Part shown: positions 31,866 to 44,019 of the stretch, one piece after another
Position numbering within the stretch: position 1 is the first letter of the stretch
Layout of the letters: each line of letters opens with the position of its first letter
Assembly (NCBI RefSeq): GCF_013373865.1
Contig: NC_050470.1
Span: 17,459,244 to 17,523,243 of the forward strand
From: Monomorium pharaonis
Lineage: Eukaryota > Arthropoda > Insecta > Hymenoptera > Formicidae
DNA length: 64,000 nucleotides
Reading direction: 5' to 3'
The notes under the pieces: generated by a model
Database searches by the model: none
Seen by the model: only the letters and a program-made list of their open reading frames with translations
Told to the model about the DNA's origin: nothing
Position numbers and translations under genes: made by a program

Positions 31866-34777
31866 TTACAGGCTCAAAATCATAAATATCGTGTCTTTGT
31901 TTTATTGTCGCATAAAGTTTGGCGTTTCCAAACATTGGGTGTTTACGATAATGGCTATTCGAGTAATTTTCTCTAGGACCGAAATATATGATAAGCACAA
32001 CCATCTACTATCATCATGATTCGTGACAACTCAATGCTGTCCGGTATCAAGATTATTAAACTTAGTCTAGTAGAATTAGCTTCAAAAAGGGCCGTTTTGG
32101 GAAAAAATTGGTAACTCAGGTTTGACTGTGCGTAAAGCACAATTAATATGCGTAGATTAAGATAGGTATGTTTGCCACTCGAAAAAAGCTGGGGGTTATT
32201 ACAAAATTACGGGTTGAAGTAAGGAAAAAGTGGTTTTTTGCTTGCGCCTCGTAAACTAAAAGCGAAATCAAAAAAAGTTTCAAATAAAAGTTGTAGGTAT
32301 TAAGTAAAGCTACAATAATAAATTTGGTACATTAAGATCGGTCGATTAGTTTGGTTGTAAAATAGAAAAAACCATGAAAAATGGCCATTTCTTAAATTGT
32401 TTATAACTTTCTTAAAAATTAACTCAAGCATTTGAAATTTTAGAAAAATATAGCTTTTATGACGATAAAAAATGTACTAAATTTCATCAAAAAATATTAA
32501 CAACTTTTCGAGTACTGTCAATTGTTTATCCAAAACGCGTTCCACTAAAATTTAATTTCTACATTTTTGAGACCATGCACAAACCCGAACCAAAGTTTTT
32601 TCTTTTCTTAAAAAGTTGCACTATTATATATCGGTATTGCGAAATGTGTGCAATGCAATTAAGTGCCTCAAATAAACGTGTAAAAAATAAGCCTTATTAA
32701 CAATTATATAACTTTTAAAATATTAACTCTATCAACATGGGGTGAAATGCATTTGAAAGGTGCGATTTTTCTTTAAATTTCAAAAAAAAGAACTTTGTCC
32801 TAGGTTGCTCAGAAGCCGAGATAATTTTTTTTCTTTGAAAAATCACTGTTGCTACAGTTATAAATATTAAGAGCTGAAATTTTAACAGCGTCTTATTAAA
32901 TAGTTAAAGTATCCTTTCCAAAAAGTTCGAAGCGATTCATGAAGATTAACCACTGTAAACGTGTTAACAAAAGCAGTATCACTCGAGAGCGGCGGCCGGC
33001 GGCATGCGCGCGCGCGCTCGTCGGCTGCTAGCGCGTGGCCAGGCGAGCGCGTACAAAATTGATCTGGCGCGTTCAAATTACTTGAATCGGCAATATCTCG
33101 GGAACTAAGCGTCCTAGAAAGACGATTTTTTTTTTAACTGGGCTATCTCGACGAGACAAGACTAATGAGCTAAACCATTTTCTTATATCTCTTAAAATAA
33201 ACGTTCTAATTAATTTTTTTTCTTTTTTTAATTAATTATTTCACGCGTTAAATACGTATAAATAATTTATATATCTTTGCGGCGTATGCATATGCTCTAT
33301 GTTATTATAATTTTATTTTTTTTTTGTTGCAAGAAATATGTATGTTTTTTATTTTTTTTGCTAATTTAGTACAATTAATAAACATTTATATGTTAAAAAA
33401 TTAATGTTATATTACTAATATTTAATTGTAGGTTAAAGTTAATTTAATAATAACATTAATGCAAAAATTGTATTAAATTATGCAAAAAAAATAAAGAACA
33501 TACACATTCCTTGCAACAAAAATAATAAAAAAATTAAATTATAATAACATAGGGCATATGCATACGCCGCATAGATATATAAATTATTTATACGTATTTA
33601 ACGCGTGAAATAATTAATTAAAAAAAGAAAAAAATTAATTAGAACGTTTATTTTAGGAGATATAAGAAAATGGTTTAGCTCATTAGTCTTGTCTCGTCGA
33701 GATAGCCCAGTTTAAAAAAAAAATCGTTTTTCTAGGACGCTTAGTTCCCGAGATATTGCCGATTCAAGTAATTTGAACGCGCCAGATCAATTTTGTACGC
33801 GCTCGCCTGGCCACGCGCTAGCAGCCGACGAGCGCGCGCGCGCATGCCGCCGGCCGCCGCTCTCGAGTGATACTGCTTTTGTTAACACGTTTACAGTGGT
33901 TAATCTTCATGAATCGCTTCGAACTTTTTGGAAAGGATACTTTAACTATTTAATAAGACGCTGTTAAAATTTCAGCTCTTAATATTTATAACTGTAGCAA
34001 CAGTGATTTTTCAAAGAAAAAAAATTATCTCGGCTTCTGAGCAACCTAGGACAAAGTTTTTTTTTTTGAAATTTAAAGAAAAATCGCACCTTTCAAATGC
34101 ATTTCACCCCATGTTGATAGCGTTAATATTTTAAAAGTTATATAATTGTTAATAAGGCTTATTTTTTACACGTTTATTTGAGGCACTTAATTGCATTGCA
34201 CACATTTCGCAATACCGATATATAATAGTGCAACTTTTTAAGAAAAGAAAAAACTTTGGTTCGGGTTTGTGCATGGTCTCAAAAATGTAGAAATTAAATT
34301 TTAGTGGAACGCGTTTTGGATAAACAATTGACAGTACTCGAAAAGTTGTTAATATTTTTTGATGAAATTTAGTACATTTTTTATCGTCATAAAAGCTATA
34401 TTTTTCTAAAATTTCAAATGCTTGAGTTAATTTTTAAGAAAGTTATAAACAATTTAAGAAATGGCCATTTTTCATGGTTTTTTCTATTTTACAACCAAAC
34501 TAATCGACCGATCTTAATGTACCAAATTTATTATTGTAGCTTTACTTAATACCTACAACTTTTATTTGAAACTTTTTTTGATTTCGCTTTTAGTTTACGA
34601 GGCGCAAGCAAAAAACCACTTTTTCCTTACTTCAACCCGTAATTTTGTAATAACCCCCAGCTTTTTTCGAGTGGCAAACATACCTATCTTAATCTACGCA
34701 TATTAATTGTGCTTTACGCACAGTCAAACCTGAGTTACCAATTTTTTCCCCAAAAAAGTCTAATTCTACTAGACTAA

Positions 34778-35257
34778 CTGTACAGGTTGTCTCATCCGGA
34801 TACTTAACGCTGATTGGTCGTGACGTCAGTGGTGGTGTTATTTATCTTTGTCATACTCATTTCTATTCCTCTCTGATTTACCAGCGCGTTTTCCTCTCTG
34901 CTCAGCTACACTTGTGTAGCTGCACTTGTATCAGCTACACCTGGGGCTCGATTCTTGAATTCATTCGCAAGAGAAACGTATTCGCAAATTCTGTTCTTAC
35001 AGAAAAGTTGAAAATTTATTGGCTATCGTATGACTTTCAACCAATAAACTTGCAACTTTTCTGTTAGAGCGGGTATTTGCGCATACGTTTTCTTGCGAAT
35101 GAATTCAAGAATCGAGCCCCTGGAATCATTTGAACAGAGAGAGAGACTTACACTTTCTAAGTGTAAGTGAGACAACTAAACTCCAATGACGTCACAATAT
35201 CCCCTCTTGCTGCGAGACCCCGCGTCTAAAAGGTCTTCCATGAGACAACCTGTACAG
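34778..35257. mobile_element. Inverted-repeat MITE Z containing X2
   Basis: CTGTACAGGTTGTCTCAT.. to ..ATGAGACAACCTGTACAG; AA's left arm (about 32060-32070) lacks it. Inner sequence has GACGTCA on both sides. No clear target duplication. Confidence 0.7.
34944..35119. mobile_element. Harbinger-type MITE X, copy X2 (176 bp)
   Basis: GGGCTCGATTCTTGAATTC.. to ..GAATCGAGCCC, duplication CTG on both sides (34941-34943, 35120-35122). See X1. Confidence 0.85.
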
Positions 35258-35889
35258 TTTAGTAATCTTGGTCCGGTATAGCCAAATCATCACGAGCAAG
35301 TTGCGAGTTGCGAGTTCCGTGAGTTTGTAGCAGGTAACCTAAAAAGTACGACATAAATAATTTGATTATTACAATTAAAAATAATCTGTTTTTAATGTAT
35401 AATAAGATTATTAACTTTAAAATAGTAATTATATGTAACACAATCATGTATTTTTAAAGTATTGTCTAAAGTAATATCAGAGATTATTTTATTTACAAAT
35501 ATTTATTTTGTCTATCAAGTTTCTATCATAACGGTATTATTTCAAAACCTAATATAATATTTTAATTAAACATTGATTCTCAATAAATGTTATTATTTAT
35601 TATTAACTAACATATATATTAGAAAAGTCATCTTTTATTAAACGGATGGTGTTAACACTTTGAAACAAATGAGATAAATTATGTAAAATTACTAATTAAA
35701 TAAATCATTATTAATAATATTTTTTAGATTACAAGTAAAATAAAAATTTAAGTATAAATATTTTTCTTTCTTGTAACAACTGTTAATGATAAGTTGCATG
35801 GTGTTATCATTATTTTAAAAAATCATATATCTTTATGTATAAATATTATGCATGAATATTTCACTAATGTGAAACTAATAATAATGTTT

Positions 35890-36837
35890 CCCAGACAGCA
35901 CATGTAGATTATGAGAACGATAATAGGATATTGCGAAAGTATATTGCAATATTCGTATAATATTAGAGATACGTCTGTGATATGGCGAGTATATACTCAT
36001 AACGTACTATGTCCGCGTTGCCTTATCCCATAGAATTTCGCTGGCAGTTTATGAGAATATACCGAATATATCTTAAGAATGTTATACGTATGTCTAAAGT
36101 ATATCTTCAGTATATTCACAATATGTCTACAGTATGTTCACATTATATGGGCTCATGCATAATGAGAGGAATAAGGAACAAGGAATTAAACATACAGAAT
36201 TAGCAAGAAGAAATAAGAAGAGGAATTAATCATTTCGCACATCAGGAAGCTATCGCAAAAAATGAAGCGTAATATCTGTTGAATACGCTGGGGTGCTTTG
36301 GGAAATTATGCTCAGATAATTGTAGGTTATAACCTAAATAATATATGTATATATACAATATATATATATTATTATAGTTTACGTTACTATATTATATCTT
36401 ATGTACATACCAGAGTTATCTGGGCGTAATTCCTGAGAAAACCACGTTGTCCGTGAGTTCGTGTTCGCACGTTCACACCCTACACTTCACCACGTGTCTG
36501 CATCACACGGCAGACGAAAATGCGTAACGTTACAGATCATAGATAGCGTTGACATGATTCACTTTCGATATTACGCGGATATTTTGGAAATATGTGATAG
36601 ATATACATGAGATATATCATAGGATATTTTACGGATGTTTTGAGTATATTAGATATAATCTCAGTATATTCAGTAGGAGTTGCGAAGTTCAGTCGCTATA
36701 TTCTAAGTTTATCTTGAGGATATATCAAAATGACATTCTACTGAGACGTTATATGAATGTTTTACGTATATTCGGTATGATCACAGTACATTACGTATGA
36801 GAGTATAATATTCGTACGATATCTGGTGCTGTCTGGG
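35890..36837. mobile_element. CCCAG-clan element G2 (948 bp), recent
   Basis: CCCAGACAGCACATGTAG.. to ..GATATCTGGTGCTGTCTGGG, TT on both sides (35888-35889, 36838-36839). Inverted copy of G1; nearly every base agrees. The difference in target (TT here, TA at G1) shows the duplication is not fixed to TA. Confidence 0.9.
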
Positions 36838-37755
36838 TTACAATAAATTTTTTTAATTTGTAATACAAGTGCATAGTAAATTAAGATATACTGTAAACAG
36901 AATACGTTAGATATGCGTTAGATATACGTTATAATAGAAACTTGATAGACAAATTAATAAATAAAATATTTGTAAATAAAATAATCTCTTTAATATTACT
37001 TTAGACAATACTTTAAAAATACATGATTGTGTTATATAATTACTATTTTAATGAAGTTAATAATCTTACCATACATTAAAAACAGATTATTTTTAATTGT
37101 AATAATCAAATTATTTATGTCGTACTTTTTAGGTTACCTGCTACAAATTCACGGAACTCGCAACTCGCAACTTGCTCGTGATGATTTGGCTATACCGGAC
37201 AGCATTGAGTTGTCACGAATCATGATGATAGTAGATGGTTGTGCTTATCATATATTTCGGTCCTAGAGAAAATTACTCGGATAGCCATTATCGTAAACAC
37301 CCATTATTGACGTATATATGTACAAAACATACCTAACTTTTCATGCTAGTTACTTGCTAGTTTGAAGAAAAATGACGAACGTGAGAATACCTACTTTTCT
37401 AGTGCTCTACTTATAGGGTGCGTTCGGGGAGCTCACTATTAGCGCTACGCAGCACTACCGCTGTTCGCGGAGACGCTGGATAGCGCTATCAAAATTATGA
37501 TGACGTCACTGTCCGTAGCGTTTGACGTCATAAACGCGCGCTATCCATGGCTGCGGTCCGAAATGATTTCATGGCACTTACAGCGCTCAAGGCGCTCACG
37601 GCCGGTCCGATTCAAATATGACGCTATAGACACTTTCGTTTCGGACCGGCCGTAAGCTCACTTACGTGCTATGTAACCTAAAATACTGTTTGGTTTATTA
37701 AAAATTATATTGTCAACATTGTCTAGAAGCCTTAAATCTTAGTATAATATACGAA

Positions 37756-39634
37756 ATGGAGAAGAAACAACAGAAAATAATATTGTCGCAATATTTGGAA
37801 TTTTGTTTGGAAAGCGATAGTGATTTAGAATTTGCAATTGATATATCCTCAAGTAGTGACGACGAAGAGGAAAAAACACAAAATTTTATACAAATAATGT
37901 GTTTGTATTTAAATGAACGAAGAAGTAAAACCCATATGAGACCTCGCATCAAGGATTACATTGAAAAAATTGTTCCCAATTATACTGCAGAAGAATTTAA
38001 AATGCATTTTAGGTATGTAAAGTTTTGGCTTAAATTCGAAAAATATTGTAATTGGAATATAAATATCAACTCTAGCGAGTGTGAAATATTATTTCTTTCT
38101 TTACAGATTACTACCTGAAACTTTTCAATTTTTATTGGAATTGATAGGACCTGCATTAAGTAGCACAAGGTCAATTAGTGGTAGGAAACCAATATCTGCA
38201 CAAAAGCAGTTGTTGATGGCTTTGTGGATGATGGGAACACCAGATTCATACAGGTATATTATTATACCTTATTATTAAAAGCATTATACAAGCCTTGCAT
38301 AAAACGTCGAATTAAAAAGAATTAAAAAATATTGACTTTTTGCAAAAAGTAGAATTCAGAAGATATTTAATTGAATATTCTAAATTCTGAATTGGATTCT
38401 GTTCTTTGAGGATTCAATTCTTCGCATTCAATCGCAATAAGAGGCATTCAAATGAATGCGAACCCTCACATTAAAAAAGATTTATTTCTTCTGCTAATTG
38501 TTATCGGATTCAGAGGCAAATAAGATTTACTGATTCTATTCTCAATATCGCACTGAAAAGTATTGACCACGATCCAATCCGAGATTTCTGCAAAGCAGAA
38601 TTTATAATAAAATCTCGTGAATGCAAAACACTATGTTTGAATAAGACATTTTATGCAAGGAATATTATGGGACTTTTTCAAGAAAGTGAAAAGAGAAAAT
38701 TGTCTTAAATTGTAACAGGAATTACATTAAGTCTGACTTGCAGATCTGTGTGTACAAAATTTAACTTGGGAAAAGCTACAGCAATTCGTACAATGAGAAG
38801 AGTTGCTTATGCTTTGCACACTCTAGCTCCTCGATTTATTAAGTGGCCTGTGGATGAGAGAGCAGCTAAAGTAATGATAGAATTTGAAAAAGCCAGTGCA
38901 TTTCCTAATGTTTTAGGAGCCAATGATGGAACTCACATTAAAATAAGAGCTTTACAACAGGATAAACAATCATATGTGAATCGTAAAGGATACCATTCAA
39001 TCCATGTGCAAGTAAGAATATCAAAATATGTCTAAAAAATAATTAGACACTGTTTTTGTTTCCTTGTTATGCTTATTTTTGTGTTTAATTTTTTTCTTAG
39101 GCAGTTTGTACTCAAAACTTGCTTTTTACGAGTGTCTTTGCTGGAAATGTTGGATCAGTGCATGATGCACGTGTTTTTCGACTTTCTCCTGTCAGTCAGT
39201 ATGTTCAAGATCCAGAGATCTATTTTTCTTATAATTCTCATCTTGTTGGAGATTTTGCATATGGCATTCATCCATGTATAATGGTACCTTTTAAAGATAA
39301 TGGCCATTTGACGAATAGACAGAAAAATTTTAATTTTTGTTTATCCTCTGCGAGAATTGCAATTGAGAGAGCCTTTGGGTTATGGAAAGGACGATGGAGA
39401 AGCATTTTGGATTGTCTACCTATGGTCACTTTGGAAAAAATTCCAGAATACTTAATAGCTACTTGTGTATTACACAATATTTGTATCTTGAAAGGCGATT
39501 TAATAGATTTCAATGAAACACATGAACAAAACAGACACCGTGGAACACTAATACCCGGTAGAACAGAGGATGGTAATGTTAAACGACAAGCAATTATGAA
39601 TAATTTAATTATAAGGATTAATGGTGCTATATAA
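37756..39634 (+). CDS. PIF/Harbinger transposase (HARBI1-like, DDE_Tnp_4), intact
   Basis: Four exons: 37756-38012, 38107-38253, 38744-39011 and 39101-39634, all GT-AG, joined phases consistent (R86 and R135 split across junctions), 401 residues. The N-terminus has an acidic serine-rich stretch; exons 2-3 have the helical part (PETFQFLLELIG.., KQLLMALWMMG). The DDE triad: D in GANDGTHIKI (exon 3), D in GSVHDARVF and E in IAIERAFGLW (exon 4). These residues bind metal and cut DNA at the termini; HARBI1-family proteins need a SANT-type partner to enter the nucleus. AATAAA follows at 39693. Length suits an active Harbinger transposase. The splice model is by eye; the start is the first ATG in frame. 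Confidence 0.88.
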
Positions 39635-40304
39635 CTATTCTATATCTATCTATATATGTATGTACATTTACCTTTTTTATATTTTTAAGCTAAATAAATT
39701 TTGTAAATTAATTTTGTGACGTTTTAATTTAAGAATATATATCCCTTTTTAGCAATAAGGTTAAAGTAAAAATAATTAAACACTTTGTTACAAGTGATAT
39801 TTATTTATTAAGATTTCATAGTTTGGTAATTGTATTGTATAAATAATATAAATTATCTGCAATATCTATATATTTGTATAACAAATTTAAACTATGTTTG
39901 TACTATAGATAATACAAATATATATTAAATTTTTATTTAATATGTGTAAATAACAAATACCTTTTTTTTTGCGTACCTTTACAATATCAAAATTTAATCA
40001 ACTTAAATATAAAACAAAAATAATGTTTTTACTAAAAATAAAACAAAATAATATTATTTAACTGTAAAAGTAATATTTTAAGTAATATTAACCAGTCTTT
40101 CAACAGCAGTATCTGCTTTTCTAATGGATTAAACTAAACTTTCCTAATGGAATAAACAAAAAATTAATTCTATAATAAGCAATACAATTAAATAAATGTA
40201 ATTTAAAAAAAGTAAATAGAAAAGAATATAATAGAGAATAAGATTTTTTAAAATCGTTGCAGAAGTAAAAACTAAGAATTTAGAATATTACAAGAATAAT
40301 TAAA
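39635..40304. other. Spacer between the two Harbinger-1 genes
   Basis: 670 bases of AT-rich DNA between convergent stops, with AATAAA at 39693 for the + transcript. No other feature seen. Confidence 0.6.
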
Positions 40305-41720
40305 TTACTTCTTGTTAATGCTTTCTAATAACTTTTGCATCAGTGTTATTTTTTCCTGGTGTTGTCTTTCTCGTTGTTCCTTCAGTTCTTGAAACCATCT
40401 TTCTTTAGCTTCTCTCTTTTTCTCTTTCTGTATTTTTTCCTTTTTTATCTCTGACATAAAGTCATGTAAAACAGTCTCAATTTTCCTTTTGGGTTTTCTT
40501 TTATTATCATCATTCGCAGAAGAATCAGATACACTCGCCTGTTCATCACATGGTCCAGCTTCTGAAGCAATAGCTTTAGGAGTTGCCCATCCTGTTTTTC
40601 CAAAAATTTCATGCATTCTCTGAAAAAAAATAATGACAAAAAATATTTTGTGGATCTTCAAACATAATTAAAAATTGTAAAAATTAATATTATGCACTTA
40701 CTTCAAAATATGGCCACGTTTTTCTGTCATTCCCTGACACTGAATTATAGTCCAATATTTTTTTGTATGTTTTCTTTAAACTATTAAATTTTGATTGACA
40801 TTGTGATCCACTCACAGTATATTCAATATTTATTTTTTTTATTTCATGAGCAATAGCTTCCCAAATTTTATTGTGACGTTTCATACCTCCTGTAAATTCT
40901 TCTTTTCTTTCTTCATATTTTTCAAGCAACAAGTATATACATTTAGATGGCCATATAAACAATGACTTTTCATTCACTGTAATTATTAGGTTTTCAGGAG
41001 GAATAAAAATTTTTAATTATAAATAATAAAAATCTAACTAAAAAACTTAGGTGCTTTTCAGCAACGACACTGTGGCTGTTTCCAAATTGCTGTCAGTACT
41101 GAAAATCTATAGTTTCCGTTACGTACATTATAGATTTTTAGTACTGACAGCAATTTTGAAACACAGCCCACGTAACACAATAAATCATTTTATTTTTTTT
41201 TACATACGGCAAACAACAAAGATAAAATAATCACTTTATTACGGTGTTGCTAGAAAGCATTGCTTGTTATATTTCCTTGAAACTCACCTACATCTTTAAG
41301 ATCATCTTCATCAGAATCTTGTTCTGGAGATGAAGTATAAGATTTATCATTGCATGAAGACTGTTGAATTGAAGTATTTATATCATTATTTGTCGAAGTT
41401 TGTACATTCAATTGACTATTTAATTTTTTACTTCTCTTTTTATATATTTCATTAACGAGGCTTGTCATATAATTTATATCTAGAAATAATTATAAAATTA
41501 CTATAATTATTTTATATTTTTCTTATATACTTCTCTAGTATAATAACAAATAGTTTATTATAAAAATAAGTATACAATAAATTCTAACCTCATCATTACA
41601 CAGACATTATTTCTTCTTACCTGTATTCACTCTCTCTGCATCTTGTGGCGAAATTTTCAGTATTAATGTCTCATTTGCATCTTCCACGAAGACAGGAACA
41701 GATATCAATTTATTCGACAT
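40305..41720 (-). CDS. Harbinger-1 Myb/SANT-like DNA-binding protein, intact
   Basis: Minus strand, four exons: 41720-41621, 41479-41288, 40976-40702 and 40619-40305, GT-AG throughout, 293 residues. Exon 2 is rich in S, N, D and E (SSPEQDSDEDD). Exon 3 is the Myb/SANT-like domain, with W and hydrophobic spacing (FIWPSKCIYLLLEKYEERKE.., IWEAIAHEI, CQSKFNSLKKTYKKI) and ending WPYFE. The C-terminus is a long charged coiled coil (KKEKIQKEKKREAKERW.., ..LMQKLLESINKK) after a basic KRKPKRK stretch that could be a nuclear signal. In this superfamily the partner protein binds the transposon ends and brings the transposase into the nucleus. Upstream exon boundaries are the least certain part. Confidence 0.8.
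41072..41169. mobile_element. Small palindromic MITE in an intron of the SANT gene
   Basis: TGGCTGTTTCCAAATTGCTG.. pairs with ..CAGCAATTTTGAAACACAGCCCA, arms CAGTACTGAAAATCTATA. 98 bp, between exons 2 and 3. Removing it leaves a short intron, so it is a later insert. Confidence 0.6.
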
Positions 41721-42140
41721 TATAATGCAGTTTTTTACTTTTAATTGCTATGTCCTTTTTTAAATCCTCACTTTTTCGCGCATTCTGACGTCATGCGGCT
41801 ACGAGACGTTCACAGTGACCCATCTTCCATCCAGGGTCACCATGAGCACTGAAACGTCACGTATTGATAACGTCATTATGCTCATGAAAACACTGCAAGC
41901 GTGAATCGGACCAATCGTGAGCGCGCTAATAGCGCTGTAGGCGTGTTTCGGACCGCAGCCCATGCTACTGCTTCAGAGGTAGTGCATGGATAGCGTTTGG
42001 CTCAATCCCCACCGTCTGTTTAAACATCACGTGCTATCTCTCTTTTAAGGTTAGAGAAAATTTATGCGTGATCTTGAAAGAAGAAAATAAGAAATTGTTT
42101 ATATGTCCTAATGAAAATATTTAATTAAAAATCTCTCTTC

Positions 42141-42142
<2 letters not shown>

Positions 42143-42175
<33 letters not shown>
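42143..42175. repeat. (GA)n microsatellite
   Basis: About 16 GA units in the non-coding body of K. Confidence 0.9.
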
Positions 42176-42180
<5 letters not shown>

Positions 42181-42511
42181 GAGATCTGTTTCATTAAAAT
42201 TTATTAAATTTATTAAAATATATTAAAATTCTTTAATATATACTCATTTAAATTTGTTAAAATTTCTTAAAATTCATAAAATTTATTTTATTACATTGTT
42301 ATTTATTATATAAATAAATTTTATAAATTTTAATAAATGTTAAATATTAATTTTTAATAAATTTTAATGCATTTTAATAAATCTTAATAAATAATAAAAA
42401 GGGATTAAATAAAAAAGTTTCTGTGAAATATTTCATTAATATATTTCTATCAAGATGATCAAGACTGGATCTTTGAGTTTAATATTATTTTTCATCAAAA
42501 TATGTATATAC

Positions 42512-42881
42512 TCAAATAGCCAAATAAAAGCAACGTGTTGTTATTTTGCTGTCACTTATTCCCTATTAATTTTATCAAACTAAAGCCAAGGTGTTTCTTC
42601 AAACTGTCTGTTGTTCTGACATCATGTAAAATTCTACATTAGAATTCAACAAACTGACGGCAAGTTGTCAACATGCATGCACAATTGCTGTCAATGTGAC
42701 AAGTTTATTATTCCTCAATGCATGCACTTATAATTTTATAAATTCATGAAGGTTATTTGCTCTCCTGATGTTAACTTTGTTCCACGTTAAATTACAATGA
42801 CAGCAAATTGTGGGCAAGTTCACAACATACATGCAGTGCATTAATTTGCCCGATATGCTTAATCTTGCTTGGCTATCTGGG
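42512..42881. mobile_element. CCCAG-clan element L2 (about 370 bp)
   Basis: Inverted copy of L1. The right end CTTGGCTATCTGGG is intact and followed by TA; the left tip is eroded (CAAATAGCCAAATAAA instead of CCCAGATAGCC). A 70-codon frame inside is not coding. Confidence 0.8.
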
Positions 42882-43725
42882 TAATAATATATACTATTTT
42901 GATTCATTACACTGCTTGTACTGTTTGTCTTAAAATGCAATCCTTTTCTGTACCAATTGCAAATATGTAAACGACTTAAGTATCATTATTATCAATTAAA
43001 TTAATAACGTAATCATATATTATTTTAAAATTTTAGTTTAAATAATTAATGCAATTCAAGAGCGACAGTATACGACATAGTGCAAAAGAACATAAATTTA
43101 CATAAAAAAATTGTATTAGGCATAAGCTTTAAACATATAATATTATGTAAAATAAATATAAATTAATAATTAATTAATTTGATTTTGAATTGAGATAGAA
43201 AAATGGAACAAAATAAAAATTTATAGGTAATTGTTTAAATTATTTTATTTTATTACATATAAAATAATTTTAATGAAAGAGTAATATATAGGACTTATTA
43301 ATTATTATTTAATTTATTTAAAAATTAAAAAATTTATTTAATAAGATCGTAAATAACTTTAATAATTTTTATTTTGTAAACTTCAATAATTTTAATTTTC
43401 ATTGAAAAATTTAATTGTTTAATAATCATTTTATAATTATTAAAATATTGAATATAAAATAAATGTAAACAAATAAGTATCATATATATATAAAGAAAAA
43501 TAATAATAAATATACTAAGTAACATTGTTAACATAAATAATTATTAATATATATATAAACATTTTGTTAATATTGCTGGCAGTGGCTAATCAACTGCCCA
43601 ACAGTGTTTGCTACGCTATAGCTGTTCACGGAACTCGCTATCACTACCGCGCTATTGGCTCCACGAACAGTTCAGATAGCGTTAGCGTTTGTAGCGTTAA
43701 TAGTGTCTCCCCGAACGCACCCATA

Positions 43726-44019
43726 GGCCAGTATTCATAGTCGGATCTTATATTTAAGATCATCTTAAGTACTGTCTTAAGATGCCATCAGCCAATCACA
43801 GAGCTGTATTAGCATCTTAAGATATTGCTTGAGACGATCTTGAAATAAGATTCGACTATGGCCGGTATTCATAGTCAAATCTTATTTCAAGATCGTCTCA
43901 AGCAATGTCTTAAGATGCTAATACGACTCTGTGATTGGTTGATGACATCTTAAGACAGTACTTAAGATGATCTTAAATATAAGATCCGACTATGAATACC
44001 GGCCTATGAATACCAGCCA
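43726..44019. mobile_element. GGCCGG MITE copy a, split by copy b
   Basis: GGCCAGTATTCATAGTCGG.. breaks at GATTCGACTA (43857) and resumes TGAATACCAGCC (44006-44019). Copy b is inserted at that TA. It abuts K's ATA duplication. Confidence 0.8.
43858..44005. mobile_element. GGCCGG MITE copy b, nested in copy a
   Basis: TGGCCGGTATTCATAGTCAAA.. to ..CGACTATGAATACCGGCC with TA on both sides, opposite orientation to copy a. Confidence 0.85.

Larger units (their letters stand above)
32048..35270. mobile_element. Near-perfect 3.2-kb palindromic element AA (9-bp TSD)
   Basis: CAAGATTATTAAACTTAGTC.. pairs with ..GTTTAGTAATCTTG. The 9-bp direct repeat GTCCGGTAT flanks it (32039-32047, 35271-35279). 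Y's other arm (37195-37207) shows the same site unoccupied. The arms meet at about 33424 and are about 1.3 kb each and close to identical except for the innermost ~100 bases; every frame in one arm recurs in the other (64 codons at 32882-33076 minus and 33773-33967 plus). A GC-rich block with (CG)n sits in each arm (32985-33060; 33780-33860). Nine-bp duplications with very long inverted repeats are typical of Mutator-like foldback elements. Z is inserted in the right arm. Confidence 0.8.
31937..37302. mobile_element. Foldback element Y with ~370-bp arms
   Basis: GGGTGTTTACGATAATGGC.. to ..GCCATTATCGTAAACACCC, ATT on both sides (31934-31936, 37303-37305). The left arm is 31937-32047 plus 35280 to ~35540 (split by AA); the right arm is ~36915-37302. 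The centre (35540-36915) is AT-rich and holds G2. Non-coding. Confidence 0.8.
30335..37408. mobile_element. Outer inverted-repeat element J, heavily interrupted
   Basis: GCACTATAAAAGTGAGTATTCTCACG (30335-30360) with TTTTTCTTCAAACTAGT next to it is repeated inverted at 37345-37408. With the inserts removed, only about 0.5 kb is J's own. It contains H3, W and Y. Its exact ends and target duplication could not be fixed. Confidence 0.55.
37549..41960. mobile_element. Harbinger-1: apparently complete PIF/Harbinger transposon (4412 bp)
   Basis: Perfect 15-bp termini GGCTGCGGTCCGAAA, then imperfect subterminal copies (ACAGCGCT, GCGCTCACG, GGTCCGATTCA). CAT stands on both sides (37546-37548, 41961-41963). 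Two genes converge: transposase (+) and Myb/SANT protein (-), with 670 bases between their stops. A 98-bp MITE lies in an intron of the second gene. All splice sites are canonical and neither frame is broken, so it may be autonomous. Confidence 0.9.
37416..43722. mobile_element. Harbinger-like element K, host of Harbinger-1
   Basis: GGGTGCGTTCGGGGAG.. to ..CTCCCCGAACGCACCC, duplication ATA on both sides (37413-37415, 43723-43725). Subterminal GCGCTA/TAGCGC repeats. With Harbinger-1 and L2 removed it is about 1.5 kb; 41964-43570 is AT-rich, non-coding, with a (GA)n run at 42143-42175. A third end of this family opens the window (1-34). Confidence 0.8.

Noticed and set aside
32882..33967. Identical 64-codon frames in the two palindrome arms as a gene
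   Set aside because: Identity is due to the inverted repeat; no homologue, no splice or expression signal.
32048..35270. Palindrome as a pure assembly artefact
   Set aside because: A 9-bp duplication, an empty site in Y's other arm and small differences between arms argue for a real element, though long reads are needed.
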